A stretch of 64,000 nucleotides of DNA from Clostridia bacterium. GTDB taxonomy: Bacteria > Bacillota > Clostridia > Lachnospirales > Lachnospiraceae. The translations under genes were made by a program, and so were the position numbers. The stretch covers positions 248,001-312,000 of the forward strand of contig CAJTFD010000002.1 in NCBI GenBank assembly GCA_910575625.1, given 5' to 3'. Of the stretch, positions 42,586 to 51,746 are shown one piece after another (position 1 is the stretch's first letter; each line of letters opens with the position of its first letter). Under the pieces are notes generated by a model. It saw nothing but the letters and a program-made list of their open reading frames with translations. It was not told the origin of the DNA and did not search any database.

Positions 42586-42906
42586 ATGATCACGGTAACG
42601 GTGTTGAAAAAAGATGGGGAATTTAATAAGATCGAATCCAGAGGACATGCCGGTTTTGCCGAGAAGGGGCAGGATATCATCTGCGCCGCAGTGTCTGCAC
42701 TGATGGTGAATGCCGTGAACTCGATCGACACGTTTACCGAGGATATCATCCATGTGAGCAGCGAGGAGGGATATCTGTCCCTGGAATTCATCGTTGGCCC
42801 CAGTAAAGATTCTAAACTTTTGATAGATTCCCTGATGCTGGGTTTATCCCAGATCCAGGATAGTTACGACAGAGCTTATCTAAAAGTGCTAGTGAGGGAG
42901 GTGTAA
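42586..42906 (+). CDS. prp: Ribosomal-processing cysteine protease Prp
   Basis: A 106-residue cysteine protease that in Firmicutes removes the N-terminal extension of L27. The catalytic histidine lies in SRGHAGFAEKGQDIICAA and the cysteine follows 11 residues later, as in the known family. Its position between rplU and rpmA is diagnostic, and the L27 encoded next has the target site. Cleavage is essential for ribosome function in Staphylococcus. Confidence 0.96.
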   Translation: MITVTVLKKDGEFNKIESRGHAGFAEKGQDIICAAVSALMVNAVNSIDTFTEDIIHVSSEEGYLSLEFIVGPSKDSKLLIDSLMLGLSQIQDSYDRAYLKVLVREV

Positions 42907-42909
42907 GAC

Positions 42910-43200
42910 ATGCTGAAAATGGATCTTCAGTTGTTTGCCCATAAAAAAGGTGTTGGTTCCACAAAGAACGGACGTGATTCCGAGTCCAAGAGGTTAGGTG
43001 CGAAGAGGGCGGACGGACAGTTCGTGCTCGCAGGCAATATCCTTTACAGGCAGCGTGGGACAAGGATCCATCCCGGAGTGAATGTTGGTCTGGGTAGGGA
43101 TCATACTCTGTTTGCCTTGAAAGACGGTGTAGTGCGCTATACCAGAAAAGGAAGGGACAAAAAACAGGTTTCCGTTATCCCGGTTGCTGTTGAGGAATAG
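42910..43200 (+). CDS. rpmA: 50S ribosomal protein L27 with cleavable N-terminal extension
   Basis: A 96-residue protein. The first ten residues [10 protein letters not shown] precede [20 protein letters not shown], the mature start near the peptidyl-transferase centre; LQLFA/HKKG is the site cut by Prp. GAGGTGTAAGAC is the ribosome site, overlapping the prp stop region. Its presence confirms a Firmicutes or related origin, as this extension is absent in E. coli. Confidence 0.98.
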   Translation: MLKMDLQLFAHKKGVGSTKNGRDSESKRLGAKRADGQFVLAGNILYRQRGTRIHPGVNVGLGRDHTLFALKDGVVRYTRKGRDKKQVSVIPVAVEE

Positions 43201-43213
43201 ACATGCAGTGTGG

Positions 43214-43261
43214 GGCTTCAGATTCTTAGGGCGTGTATGGGTCTAGGGTCTGGAGCCTTTT
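43214..43261 (+). terminator. Probable terminator or attenuator between rpmA and obgE
   Basis: GGCTTCAGA and TCTGGAGCC pair (one G-T) with a T4 run behind. Obg is often cotranscribed with rpmA, so this may be partial. Confidence 0.5.
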
Positions 43262-43284
43262 CATTTTATAAGATCATAGGATAG

Positions 43285-44592
<1,308 letters not shown>

Positions 44593-44607
44593 GAGAGTGG
44601 GAGAGCG

Positions 44608-44907
44608 ATGAAGATATCATCTAAACAGAGGGCTTATCTGAAAGGACTTGCGATGGAGCTTGCCCCTGTACTCCAGTTGGGGAAAGGGGGGCTCACGCCG
44701 GAATTTACGGCTTCCGTGGACCAGGTATTGGAGGCCAGGGAGCTGGTCAAGCTGGGCGTGCTGCAGAACTGCGCAGAAGACCCGAAGGAAGTGGCGCAGA
44801 CACTGGCGGAGCGCACCCGTGCGTCGGTGGTGCAGGTGATCGGGCGGAAGATCGTCCTGTACCGGCCGAAGCGGGAGAGCAGGCCGAAGATCGAGCTTCC
44901 GAAATAG
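44608..44907 (+). CDS. yhbY: YhbY-family RNA-binding protein (CRM domain)
   Basis: A 99-residue CRM-domain protein. SSKQRAYLKGLAMELAPVLQLGKGGLTPEF and the GxxG-containing strand VVQVIGRKIVLYRP are diagnostic. YhbY binds pre-50S particles and helps ribosome assembly, which fits its place directly behind obgE (15 nt) and ahead of nadD. The tail is basic. Confidence 0.96.
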   Translation: MKISSKQRAYLKGLAMELAPVLQLGKGGLTPEFTASVDQVLEARELVKLGVLQNCAEDPKEVAQTLAERTRASVVQVIGRKIVLYRPKRESRPKIELPK

Positions 44908-44945
44908 ACAGATCATAGACAGCTCACAGAGGGTTTTAAGATAGA

Positions 44946-45569
44946 ATGCGCAAAAAGAAGATCGGGATCATGGGCGGCACGTTTGACCCCATCCATCTTG
45001 GACATCTGATCCTGGGGGAGAAGGCCTATGAGCAGTTCGGCCTGGAGAAGGTCCTGTTCCTGCCCTCCGGGAATCCCCCCCATAAGAAAGACCGCAACGG
45101 TCGGGCGACCGACAGCCAGAGGGTCGAGATGGTCAGAAGAGCCATCGCGGGCAATGCCCATTTTGGACTATCCCTTCTGGAGATGGATGGGACAGGGTAT
45201 TCCTATACCTACCGCACGCTGGAGCGGCTGCGGCGGGAACATCCGGATGAAGAATATTATTTCATCATCGGTGCGGATTCCCTGTTCACATTAGAAGAAT
45301 GGCGGGAACCCGGCCGCATCTGCCAGAACTGTAAGATCGCGGTCGCCATCCGCGATCACACGGACCGGGCCACCCTGGAGAAAGAAATGGCGCGGATCTC
45401 CGCCAAATACCAGGGCACATTTTTCCGACTGGATACACCGGACGTGGAGATCTCCTCGGCCCATATCCGGGAATGGATCCGGGACGGAGAGACGATCCGC
45501 TATTATGTGCCGGACCCGGTCCGGGAGTTTATCTACGAAAATCACATTTATGCCAAGGGTACAGGATGA
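44946..45569 (+). CDS. nadD: Nicotinate-nucleotide adenylyltransferase
   Basis: A 207-residue enzyme joining nicotinate mononucleotide and ATP to deamido-NAD. GIMGGTFDPIHLGHLIL carries the HxGH nucleotide-transfer motif; DVEISSAHIREWIRDG carries the SSxxIR-type motif. YqeK overlaps its stop. This nadD-yqeK-rsfS order is standard in Firmicutes. Confidence 0.97.
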   Translation: MRKKKIGIMGGTFDPIHLGHLILGEKAYEQFGLEKVLFLPSGNPPHKKDRNGRATDSQRVEMVRRAIAGNAHFGLSLLEMDGTGYSYTYRTLERLRREHPDEEYYFIIGADSLFTLEEWREPGRICQNCKIAVAIRDHTDRATLEKEMARISAKYQGTFFRLDTPDVEISSAHIREWIRDGETIRYYVPDPVREFIYENHIYAKGTG

Positions 45570-46159
45570 TGGATACAGCAGATTTCAGAAAAATACAGAA
45601 GAAACTATACAAAAAACTGGACAGCCACCGCTATCAGCATACATTGGGCGTCATGTACACCTGCGCGGCCCTGGCGATGGTCCATGGCGTGGACTTAGGG
45701 AAAGCCCAGACGGCCGGGCTTTTGCATGACTGTGCCAAATGCATCCCCAATGAGAAGAAGCTCAAACTCTGTAAAAAGCATGAGATCCCTGTGACTCCCT
45801 TTGAAAAGGAAAATCCGTTTCTGATCCATGCGAAGCTGGGGGCCTATCTCGCCAGGAAAAAATACAAAGTGGAAGATGAGGAGATCTTAAGCGCCATCCG
45901 CTGCCATACCACGGGAAAAGAGGCTATGACAGCTTTGGAGCAGATCCTCTTCATCGCGGACTACATCGAGCCGACGCGCAGCACAGCCCCCCACCTGGAG
46001 CGCCTGCGCCGTCTGGCTTTCCAGGATCTGGATCAGTGTACCTATGAGATCTTGAGGGACACGCTGACGTATCTGAGGCAGTCGCCCCAGAAGATCGATG
46101 AGACCACGGAGAGAGCATATGGATATTACAGGGAAAGGAATGAGAAAAGACATGGATAA
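45566..46159 (+). CDS. yqeK: YqeK-family HD hydrolase (bis(5'-nucleosyl)-tetraphosphatase)
   Basis: A 197-residue HD-domain enzyme. RYQHTLGVMYTCAALA has the first histidine, AGLLHDCAKCIPNE the HD pair, HAKLGAYLARKKY and SAIRCHTTGKEAM later ones, and ADYIEPTR the last. Family members cut Ap4A symmetrically. ATG 45566 overlaps the nadD stop as ATGATG, which decides the start; a long frame extends back into nadD but is not used. Confidence 0.94.
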   Translation: MMDTADFRKIQKKLYKKLDSHRYQHTLGVMYTCAALAMVHGVDLGKAQTAGLLHDCAKCIPNEKKLKLCKKHEIPVTPFEKENPFLIHAKLGAYLARKKYKVEDEEILSAIRCHTTGKEAMTALEQILFIADYIEPTRSTAPHLERLRRLAFQDLDQCTYEILRDTLTYLRQSPQKIDETTERAYGYYRERNEKRHG

Positions 46160-46529
46160 TATGGACAGGAGAGAAGGCGAACAGATGGCCCGTCTGGCCT
46201 GTAAAGCCTTGAGTGAAAAGAAAGCCGTCGACATAAAGGTGATCGACATCCATGAAGTCTCGGTGCTGGCCGATTATTTCATCATCAGCACCGCCAGCAA
46301 CCCGAACCAGGTACAGGCCATGGTGGACCATGTGGACGAGATTCTGGGAAAGGCTGGCCATGCGGTCAAACACGTGGAAGGGACACGGGGTTCCAGCTGG
46401 ATCCTGATGGATTTTGGGGATGTGATCATACACATCTTCGATGAGGAGAACCGGCTGTTCTATGACCTGGAACGGATCTGGCGGGATGGGGTAGCGGTGG
46501 ACGCCAAGATATTTATGGATGGAGACTGA
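46152..46529 (+). CDS. rsfS: Ribosome silencing factor RsfS
   Basis: A 125-residue factor that binds L14 and keeps the subunits apart under starvation. KKAVDIKVIDIHEVSVLADYFIISTASNPNQ and GSSWILMDFGDVIIHIFDEENR are the family cores. The start is unsure: ATG 46140, 46152 or 46161 are all in frame and overlap or abut the yqeK stop. A strong terminator follows. Confidence 0.95.
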   Translation: MDNMDRREGEQMARLACKALSEKKAVDIKVIDIHEVSVLADYFIISTASNPNQVQAMVDHVDEILGKAGHAVKHVEGTRGSSWILMDFGDVIIHIFDEENRLFYDLERIWRDGVAVDAKIFMDGD

Positions 46530-46551
46530 TCAAAGACCGATCACGGACAGG

Positions 46552-46608
46552 TCTGTGGATACCCATGGAAGCTGTGGGAAGGCTTCCGCGGTACCCACAG
46601 ATTTTTTT
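46552..46608 (+). terminator. Rho-independent terminator after rsfS
   Basis: CTGTGGATACCCATGGAAGC and its near-complement GCTTCCGCGGTACCCACAG pair; T7 follows (46602-46608). It separates rsfS from the convergent lexA. Confidence 0.82.
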
Positions 46609-46640
46609 ACGCATATTAAGTTTACATAATATATTTATAG

Positions 46641-47267
46641 TTATCTGAGTGTGCGGAACACCCCGATCACTCTGCCGATGATCTGGACATTGTCCTCCTC
46701 GTGGAGGATGATAGGGTCCATAGTGTCATTTTCCGGCTGCAGGCGGATATGGTCTTTTTCATGGTAAAAGGTCTTTACCGTGGCCGAATCATCCACCAGG
46801 GCGACCACCATCTCTCCGTTGCGGGCCGTATTTTTCTTCTCGACAATCACGTGATCGCCGCTCAAGATCCCCTTATTGACCATGCTTTCCCCCTGAACGC
46901 GCAGCATAAAGGCCGGATTATCGGTCAAAAATTCAGTCGGGAGAGGAAAGTACCCCTCGATGTTCTCCACGGCTAAAATGGGCTCTCCAGCGGCCACCGT
47001 GCCCACGATCGGGACATTCGTCATTTCCCGCCTGGTCAGGTTGAAATTATCGTCTACGATCTCAATGGCCCGGGGCTTTGTGGGGTCCCGGCGTATATAG
47101 CCGTTTTTCTCCAGGGTCGCCAGGTGCGAATGGACGGATGAAGTGGACCTTAAATGGACGGCCTCACAGATGTCCCGCACAGCGGGCGGGAACCCGCGGT
47201 TGAGGATCTCATTTTTGATAAAATCCAATATTTCCTGTTGCTTGGGTGAAATCTTTCCATATGCCAT
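46641..47267 (-). CDS. lexA: SOS repressor LexA
   Basis: A 208-residue repressor. The N-terminal winged helix has FPPAVRDICEAVHLRSTSSVHSHL; the self-cleavage site is the Ala-Gly in VAAGEPILA, the serine is in VQGESMVNKGI and the lysine in VVALVDDSATVKTF. On DNA damage RecA-assisted autocleavage lifts repression. GGAGGTATTTG precedes the ATG. A LexA-box-like site and a promoter lie upstream, in the gap with the divergent recombinase. Confidence 0.97.
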   Translation of the reverse strand: MAYGKISPKQQEILDFIKNEILNRGFPPAVRDICEAVHLRSTSSVHSHLATLEKNGYIRRDPTKPRAIEIVDDNFNLTRREMTNVPIVGTVAAGEPILAVENIEGYFPLPTEFLTDNPAFMLRVQGESMVNKGILSGDHVIVEKKNTARNGEMVVALVDDSATVKTFYHEKDHIRLQPENDTMDPIILHEEDNVQIIGRVIGVFRTLR

Positions 47268-47294
47268 GATTCAAATACCTCCTGTTGGATTTTT

Positions 47295-47323
47295 ATTATA
47301 ACATATCTGAGTGCAGAGTGCAA
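47295..47323 (-). promoter_or_regulatory. lexA promoter
   Basis: On the minus strand TTGCAC (47323-47318), 17-bp spacer, TATAAT (47300-47295). Confidence 0.75.
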
Positions 47324-47333
47324 ACAGATATTC

Positions 47334-47347
47334 GGAATATCCGTTCG
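47334..47347 (-). promoter_or_regulatory. Probable LexA box between lexA and the recombinase gene
   Basis: On the minus strand CGAACGGATATTCC matches the Gram-positive SOS consensus CGAACRNRYGTTCG at 12 of 14 positions. It sits 10 bp upstream of the lexA -35 box and 16 bp from the recombinase -35 box, so it could regulate both. Confidence 0.6.
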
Positions 47348-47363
47348 AAAATATTTGATCAGG

Positions 47364-47392
47364 TTGACAGATCTCTCCAGAAATGGTAGTAT
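47364..47392 (+). promoter_or_regulatory. Promoter of the tyrosine recombinase
   Basis: TTGACA (47364-47369), 17-bp spacer, TAGTAT (47387-47392). Confidence 0.65.
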
Positions 47393-47454
47393 ATAAGGGT
47401 GGATAGATTTATTCTACAAATTCATGTTTTGCGAATAGATAAGGGGGATCTTAT

Positions 47455-48513
47455 ATGGACAGGACCGCCTACCATACACAGGTGGACAAAGAAAACACGC
47501 TGAAACTGAGGGAACTTTTGAAGGAACTGCCGCCTTTTGCACGGGATTACTTCCGGGCCATGGGCACGACCACATCCTCGCGGACAAGGCTTTCATACGC
47601 CTACGACTTAAAGGTCTTTTTCCAATTCCTATTGAAAGAAAACCCGGCTTTTCAACATTGCTCCATGGATGACCTGCGGGTGGACATCTTGGATCAGCTC
47701 CAATCCGTGGACATCGAGGAATACCAGGAATATCTGCGGGTCTACCAGTCCCAGGATACAGGTCTGGAAAACACCAACGGGGAACGCGGCATCAAGCGGA
47801 AAATGTCCGCCCTGCGCAGCTTTTATGCCTATTACTACAAACGGGAAATGATCCACAACAACCCGACCTTGCTGGTGGACATGCCCAAACTGCACGACAA
47901 GTCCATCGTAAAACTGGATCCGGATGAGGTCGCCGCGCTACTGGACTACATCGAACACGCCGGGGACACGCTGACCGGCCAGAAAAAAACATATTATGAA
48001 AAGACAAAGGAACGGGATCTGGCCATCTTCACATTGCTCTTAGGGACAGGCATCCGTGTCTCCGAGTGTGTCGGGCTGGATGTGGATGACGTTGATTTCC
48101 AAAATTACGGGATCAAAGTCCACCGCAAAGGCGGAAATGAGATGATCGTGTATTTCGGCGACGAAGTCGCCCAAGCCCTGGAGGATTACCTGGCAGTCAG
48201 GGAGGGGATCACGCCGCTGCCCGGGCATGAACACGCACTCTTCTACTCCACCCAGCGGCGCCGGATCGGGGTGAAAGCTGTGGAAAACCTGGTCAAGAAA
48301 TACGCCCGGGAGGTGACAACCACCAAGAAGATCACGCCCCATAAACTGCGCAGCACCTACGGCACGGCTCTCTATGAAGAGACCGGGGATATCTACCTGG
48401 TGGCCGACGTACTGGGGCACAAAGACGTGAACACCACCCGCAAGCATTACGCGGATCTGGGCGATGCCCACCGTCGGAAAGCCGCCTCAGCAGTCCGTCT
48501 GCGGGAAAAATAG
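47455..48513 (+). CDS. Tyrosine recombinase (XerC/XerD-like)
   Basis: A 352-residue site-specific recombinase. The N-terminal core-binding domain includes RLSYAYDLKVFFQFL; the catalytic residues are Arg in LGTGIRVSECVGL, Lys in HRKGG, His and Arg in HKLRSTYGTALYE, His in VLGHKDVNTT and the Tyr in RKHYADL. It is longer than E. coli XerD by about 50 residues. It probably resolves chromosome dimers or acts on an element; no attachment sites are visible around it. Divergent from lexA with a shared operator region, so it may be under SOS control. Confidence 0.93.
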   Translation: MDRTAYHTQVDKENTLKLRELLKELPPFARDYFRAMGTTTSSRTRLSYAYDLKVFFQFLLKENPAFQHCSMDDLRVDILDQLQSVDIEEYQEYLRVYQSQDTGLENTNGERGIKRKMSALRSFYAYYYKREMIHNNPTLLVDMPKLHDKSIVKLDPDEVAALLDYIEHAGDTLTGQKKTYYEKTKERDLAIFTLLLGTGIRVSECVGLDVDDVDFQNYGIKVHRKGGNEMIVYFGDEVAQALEDYLAVREGITPLPGHEHALFYSTQRRRIGVKAVENLVKKYAREVTTTKKITPHKLRSTYGTALYEETGDIYLVADVLGHKDVNTTRKHYADLGDAHRRKAASAVRLREK

Positions 48514-48534
48514 ATACAAAATGAGAACAAAAAA

Positions 48535-48577
48535 ACAGGAAAAGCCCTGCAGTATCCAGGGTCTTTCCTGTTTTTTT
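48535..48577 (+). terminator. Rho-independent terminator after the recombinase
   Basis: ACAGGAAAAGCCCTG and CAGGGTCTTTCCTGT pair around AGTATC; a T7 run follows. Confidence 0.85.
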
Positions 48578-48610
48578 GTTTGATCTCTCTCTTTATCACT
48601 TTCTTATCAT

Positions 48611-48776
48611 CTAGAGTGTGTCTGAAAACCGCTTTATGTCAACTGTAAGTCACAATTTGCGGAAGATCTGGCCCAAATGAGGAAGGCGCAGCGGGCTACG
48701 CTGACCAAAAGCGGGCCAGATCTTCCGCAAAGTGGGGCTTGCAGGTGGCGTGAATGGGTTTTAAGACACACTCTAG
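48611..48776 (+). repeat. Hairpin repeat element, copy C (166 bp, long form)
   Basis: Ends: CTAGAGTGTGTCTGAAAACC and GGTTTTAAGACACACTCTAG, an almost perfect inverted repeat. The left part (TTTATGTCAACTG, AACTGT/ACAATT) matches copies A and B. The middle is a second, perfect 18-bp stem, TTGCGGAAGATCTGGCCC with GGGCCAGATCTTCCGCAA, enclosing a CAGCG/CGCTG hairpin. The right end matches B (TGGCGTGAATG). It overlaps the last codons of the M23 gene, providing its TAG stop. Confidence 0.88.
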
Positions 48777-49744
48777 GGCTGGCGTACGAATTTGAGCGGA
48801 TCGGTCAGCTCTCCGTTTATCTTTACGCCAAAATGCAGATGGGATCCTGTGGCCCAGCCTGTGCTGCCCACATAGCCGATGACCTGTCCTTTTTTGACCC
48901 GGCTCCCCACGCTGAAGGCCGGATCAAACTTTGTCATGTGCATATATGTAGTGGTCATCCCGTTTTTATGGTCGATCACGATGTGGTTTCCCTCTGAATC
49001 ACTGTATCCGCGCTCGATCACATACCCGGTCTTTGCGGCGTAGATCAAAGCCCCCGCATCGGCCGGGATATCGATGCCGTCATGGTTGCTGGTGCCCACA
49101 GATATCGGCTCCCGGTATCCGAAGGGGCTGGATACCTGCTTCCACGATGCGTCCAGCGGCCAACGGAACGTGTCTTTTTTGTTCTTGACGATATCAGGCC
49201 TGGACACCCCTTTGATGTCCACATAATGCTTTTCATCGATCCAAAGCCGCCTGGCCATCCGCCCGTCCGGGTAGAAATAATACCGCTTGCCCTCGATCTT
49301 CTTCCAGCCATCCGCTTTTATGGCTCCTTTCTTGTCTGTCTGCAGATAATAGCGGTCTCCATTTTCACTGTACCAGCCCGTCTTCAGGATGCCGTTGGCG
49401 AAAGCGTAATATTTTTTCCCATCGACGGAAAACCAGCCGGTCGCCGCCCGTCCATTCTTTGGATGGAAATAATAGCGTTTTCCGTCTATATTTCGCCAGC
49501 CGGTCACCCTTGCGCCTATATTTTTGTCCAGATAATATCTGCGTTTTTTTACCACGAGCCACCCTTTGCGCAGCGTCCCGTCTTCCTGTCTGAAATAAAC
49601 CTTCCCGTCCTTTTTGATCCATTTCTCGACGGCCATATCCTGACTGACGGAGGCGGCATATACCTTGCCCGGCATGGCCAAGGCCATGATGCATAAAAAC
49701 AATAAAAACAGGTTCCTCGCCGCCGCACGTACTCTCTTCTCCAT
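48773..49744 (-). CDS. Secreted M23 metallopeptidase with cell-wall-binding repeats
   Basis: A 323-residue wall endopeptidase. The signal peptide covers about residues 1-30 (KVYAAS). Six or so CW-binding repeats of about 20 residues (for example GWFSVDGKKYYAFANG) lead to the LytM/M23 domain with zinc motifs NHDGIDIP and SHLHFGV. It cuts peptide bridges of peptidoglycan. ATG 49744 is chosen over TTG 49783 because a proper signal follows it. The stop codon TAG is supplied by the terminal repeat of copy C. The repeats resemble those of the GH25 lysozyme at 8983. Confidence 0.9.
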   Translation of the reverse strand: MEKRVRAAARNLFLLFLCIMALAMPGKVYAASVSQDMAVEKWIKKDGKVYFRQEDGTLRKGWLVVKKRRYYLDKNIGARVTGWRNIDGKRYYFHPKNGRAATGWFSVDGKKYYAFANGILKTGWYSENGDRYYLQTDKKGAIKADGWKKIEGKRYYFYPDGRMARRLWIDEKHYVDIKGVSRPDIVKNKKDTFRWPLDASWKQVSSPFGYREPISVGTSNHDGIDIPADAGALIYAAKTGYVIERGYSDSEGNHIVIDHKNGMTTTYMHMTKFDPAFSVGSRVKKGQVIGYVGSTGWATGSHLHFGVKINGELTDPLKFVRQP

Positions 49745-49791
49745 TTCCCTTTCCCTCTTTCGCTCCGTTTCTATGGATCCCAATAAGATCC

Positions 49792-50238
49792 TTATAAGAT
49801 CGTCTCATCTAAGATGATCGTGAATGGACCGTCATTCTCCAGCTGGACCTTCATATGTGCGCCAAAACAGCCTTTCTCTACAACGGGGATCTCAGCCCGG
49901 CATTTATCCACAATATATTCATAGAGTCCCTCAGCTTTCCCCGGATCACCTGCCCGTATGAAACTGGGACGGTTCCCTTTCTTACAATCTGCATAGAGCG
50001 TGAACTGGGAGATCAAAAGGAGCTGTCCGCCCACATCTTTTAAAGAGAGGTTCGTCTTCCCCTCCGCATCCGGAAAGATCCTAAGTCCCAGCATCTTCCG
50101 GACAAATTTATCGGCGATCGCTTCCGTGTCCTCCTCTCCCACGCCTATAAGGACCAGAAAGCCCTGCTGGATCTCCCCCACGGTCTCTCCCTCCACCGTG
50201 ACGGAGGCATGGCTGACCCGTTGGATCACAAACTTCAT
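49792..50238 (-). CDS. dtd: D-aminoacyl-tRNA deacylase
   Basis: A 148-residue editing enzyme that removes D-amino acids (and glycine) wrongly attached to tRNA. The family motif [17 protein letters not shown] and the cross-subunit Gly-cisPro-type region near [16 protein letters not shown] are present. It ends 47 bp before the M23 start on the same strand, and the AI-2E gene lies upstream; it may be cotranscribed with either. Confidence 0.96.
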   Translation of the reverse strand: MKFVIQRVSHASVTVEGETVGEIQQGFLVLIGVGEEDTEAIADKFVRKMLGLRIFPDAEGKTNLSLKDVGGQLLLISQFTLYADCKKGNRPSFIRAGDPGKAEGLYEYIVDKCRAEIPVVEKGCFGAHMKVQLENDGPFTIILDETIL

Positions 50239-50308
50239 ACCGTATCCCTTCTCTCTTTTGTTTTATGTCCAATGACCACTGTAATTTTCCACATATTGGA
50301 TGAAAATG

Positions 50309-51562
50309 TCAAGAGTTTTCCACATTTTTTTCGGATTTTTTTCCACCTCCAGCTAGATATACACTTGTTTCGTAGATTTTTTCCTCCAGAGGCAGGTTCC
50401 TGCGCTCCAAAGATCTTCTTATATGATTCCACAGGAGTGCGTACAAGACGGCGCAGACCGGTACGCCGATGAACATCCCCACGATGCCGAACAGGCCGCC
50501 GCCCACCAGGATGGCCAGGATGACCATAAAACTGGACAGGCCGGTGGAATCACCTAAGATCTTCGGCCCCAGGATGTTCCCGTCAAATTGCTGCAGGACC
50601 AGGATAAAGATGATGAAATACAGGCACTGCATGGGATTGACCAGCAAGATCAAAAACGCGCAGGGGACAGCGCCCAGGTATGGCCCGAAAAACGGGATGA
50701 TGTTTGTCACGCCCACCACCACACTGACCAAAATGCTGTACGGTGTGCCGATGATGCTCGTCCCAAGGTAACACAGCAGCCCGATGATCAGCGAGTCCAC
50801 GATCTTCCCGCTGATGAACCCGCCGAAAGTCCGATGGGTGAACCGCACGTTTTCCAGGATCCGGTCCGCCCAATGGGTGGAGAAGAACGCATACAGGAAC
50901 ATCTTGACCTTTGCCGTAAATGCCTCTTTGTCCGCCAGGATATACACCGAGACGATGAGACCGATCACGATGTTCTTCAGAAAGACGAGCACGTCCAGCA
51001 TGCCGGAAGAGAGATGCACCAGCGCACCCTGGAGCTGGGGAAGGATATCCCGTGACAGGTATTTTTCAAATTCGCTGGCGTACCGGTCGAAGACATCTAC
51101 CACTAGGGCATTGAGCTGTGGATTATCCTCCAATCTTTTTGTGACCCACTGTTGGATATCGTCCGTATACTGTGGAAAATTGTTGATTATATTGACGGTA
51201 CTGTTGATAATCTCCGGCAATATCGTCATCAACAGGGCATAGACCAGCCAACACAGGATGAAAACGCACAGCAGGACGCAGGCATAGCGGATCACTCTCC
51301 TGCCCCGCCTCCTGACCTTGCGGTTCCTGGCTGCAAAGAGAGGGTAGATCACTTTCTTCTCCAGGAAATTCAGCACCGGGTTGAGCAGATAGGCGATCAC
51401 CGCACCGTAGATCAGCGGCATGACGATCTGAGCGACGACACGGATGCCGTCAAACAGTATCTCCATATGGAATATACCGAAATAAAAGAGCATGCTGGCC
51501 ACCGCCACAGAAAATCCCGTGATTCCCCAATTCAGATAATGGTTGTCGCCAAAAAATTTCAT
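50309..51562 (-). CDS. AI-2E family transporter (YdgG/TqsA-type)
   Basis: A 417-residue membrane protein of the AI-2E/PerM family with about eight helices: an N-terminal group, a soluble middle domain (about 120-200) and a C-terminal group containing IIPFFGPYLGAVP and NILGPKILGDSTGLSS, both family hallmarks. Relatives export autoinducer-2 or act as ion exchangers; the substrate here is unknown. GAAAGGAATCG precedes the ATG. A TATAAT box lies about 50 bp upstream. Confidence 0.92.
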   Translation of the reverse strand: MKFFGDNHYLNWGITGFSVAVASMLFYFGIFHMEILFDGIRVVAQIVMPLIYGAVIAYLLNPVLNFLEKKVIYPLFAARNRKVRRRGRRVIRYACVLLCVFILCWLVYALLMTILPEIINSTVNIINNFPQYTDDIQQWVTKRLEDNPQLNALVVDVFDRYASEFEKYLSRDILPQLQGALVHLSSGMLDVLVFLKNIVIGLIVSVYILADKEAFTAKVKMFLYAFFSTHWADRILENVRFTHRTFGGFISGKIVDSLIIGLLCYLGTSIIGTPYSILVSVVVGVTNIIPFFGPYLGAVPCAFLILLVNPMQCLYFIIFILVLQQFDGNILGPKILGDSTGLSSFMVILAILVGGGLFGIVGMFIGVPVCAVLYALLWNHIRRSLERRNLPLEEKIYETSVYLAGGGKKSEKNVENS

Positions 51563-51672
51563 GATTTTCTTACGATTCCTTTCTACTTATTCATATATAA
51601 ATGGTATAATTTGTAATGATTATAACATATACGAAATAGTTTGTCATACTTTTTTAAAAAATAAATGAAATA

Positions 51673-51701
51673 TTGATTTACAGGCCAATGCAGGCTATAA
51701 T
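51673..51701 (+). promoter_or_regulatory. Promoter of the TtcA-like gene
   Basis: TTGATT (51673-51678), 17-bp spacer, TATAAT (51696-51701). Confidence 0.75.
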
Positions 51702-51746
51702 GGGGAACGGTGCGAAAATACACGGAACATATAGAAAGGGATTACT

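Noticed and set aside
47334..48776. The tyrosine recombinase as the integrase of a prophage or integrative element
   Set aside because: No tRNA, att-like direct repeats, phage or conjugation genes are nearby, and it stands next to lexA with housekeeping genes on both sides.
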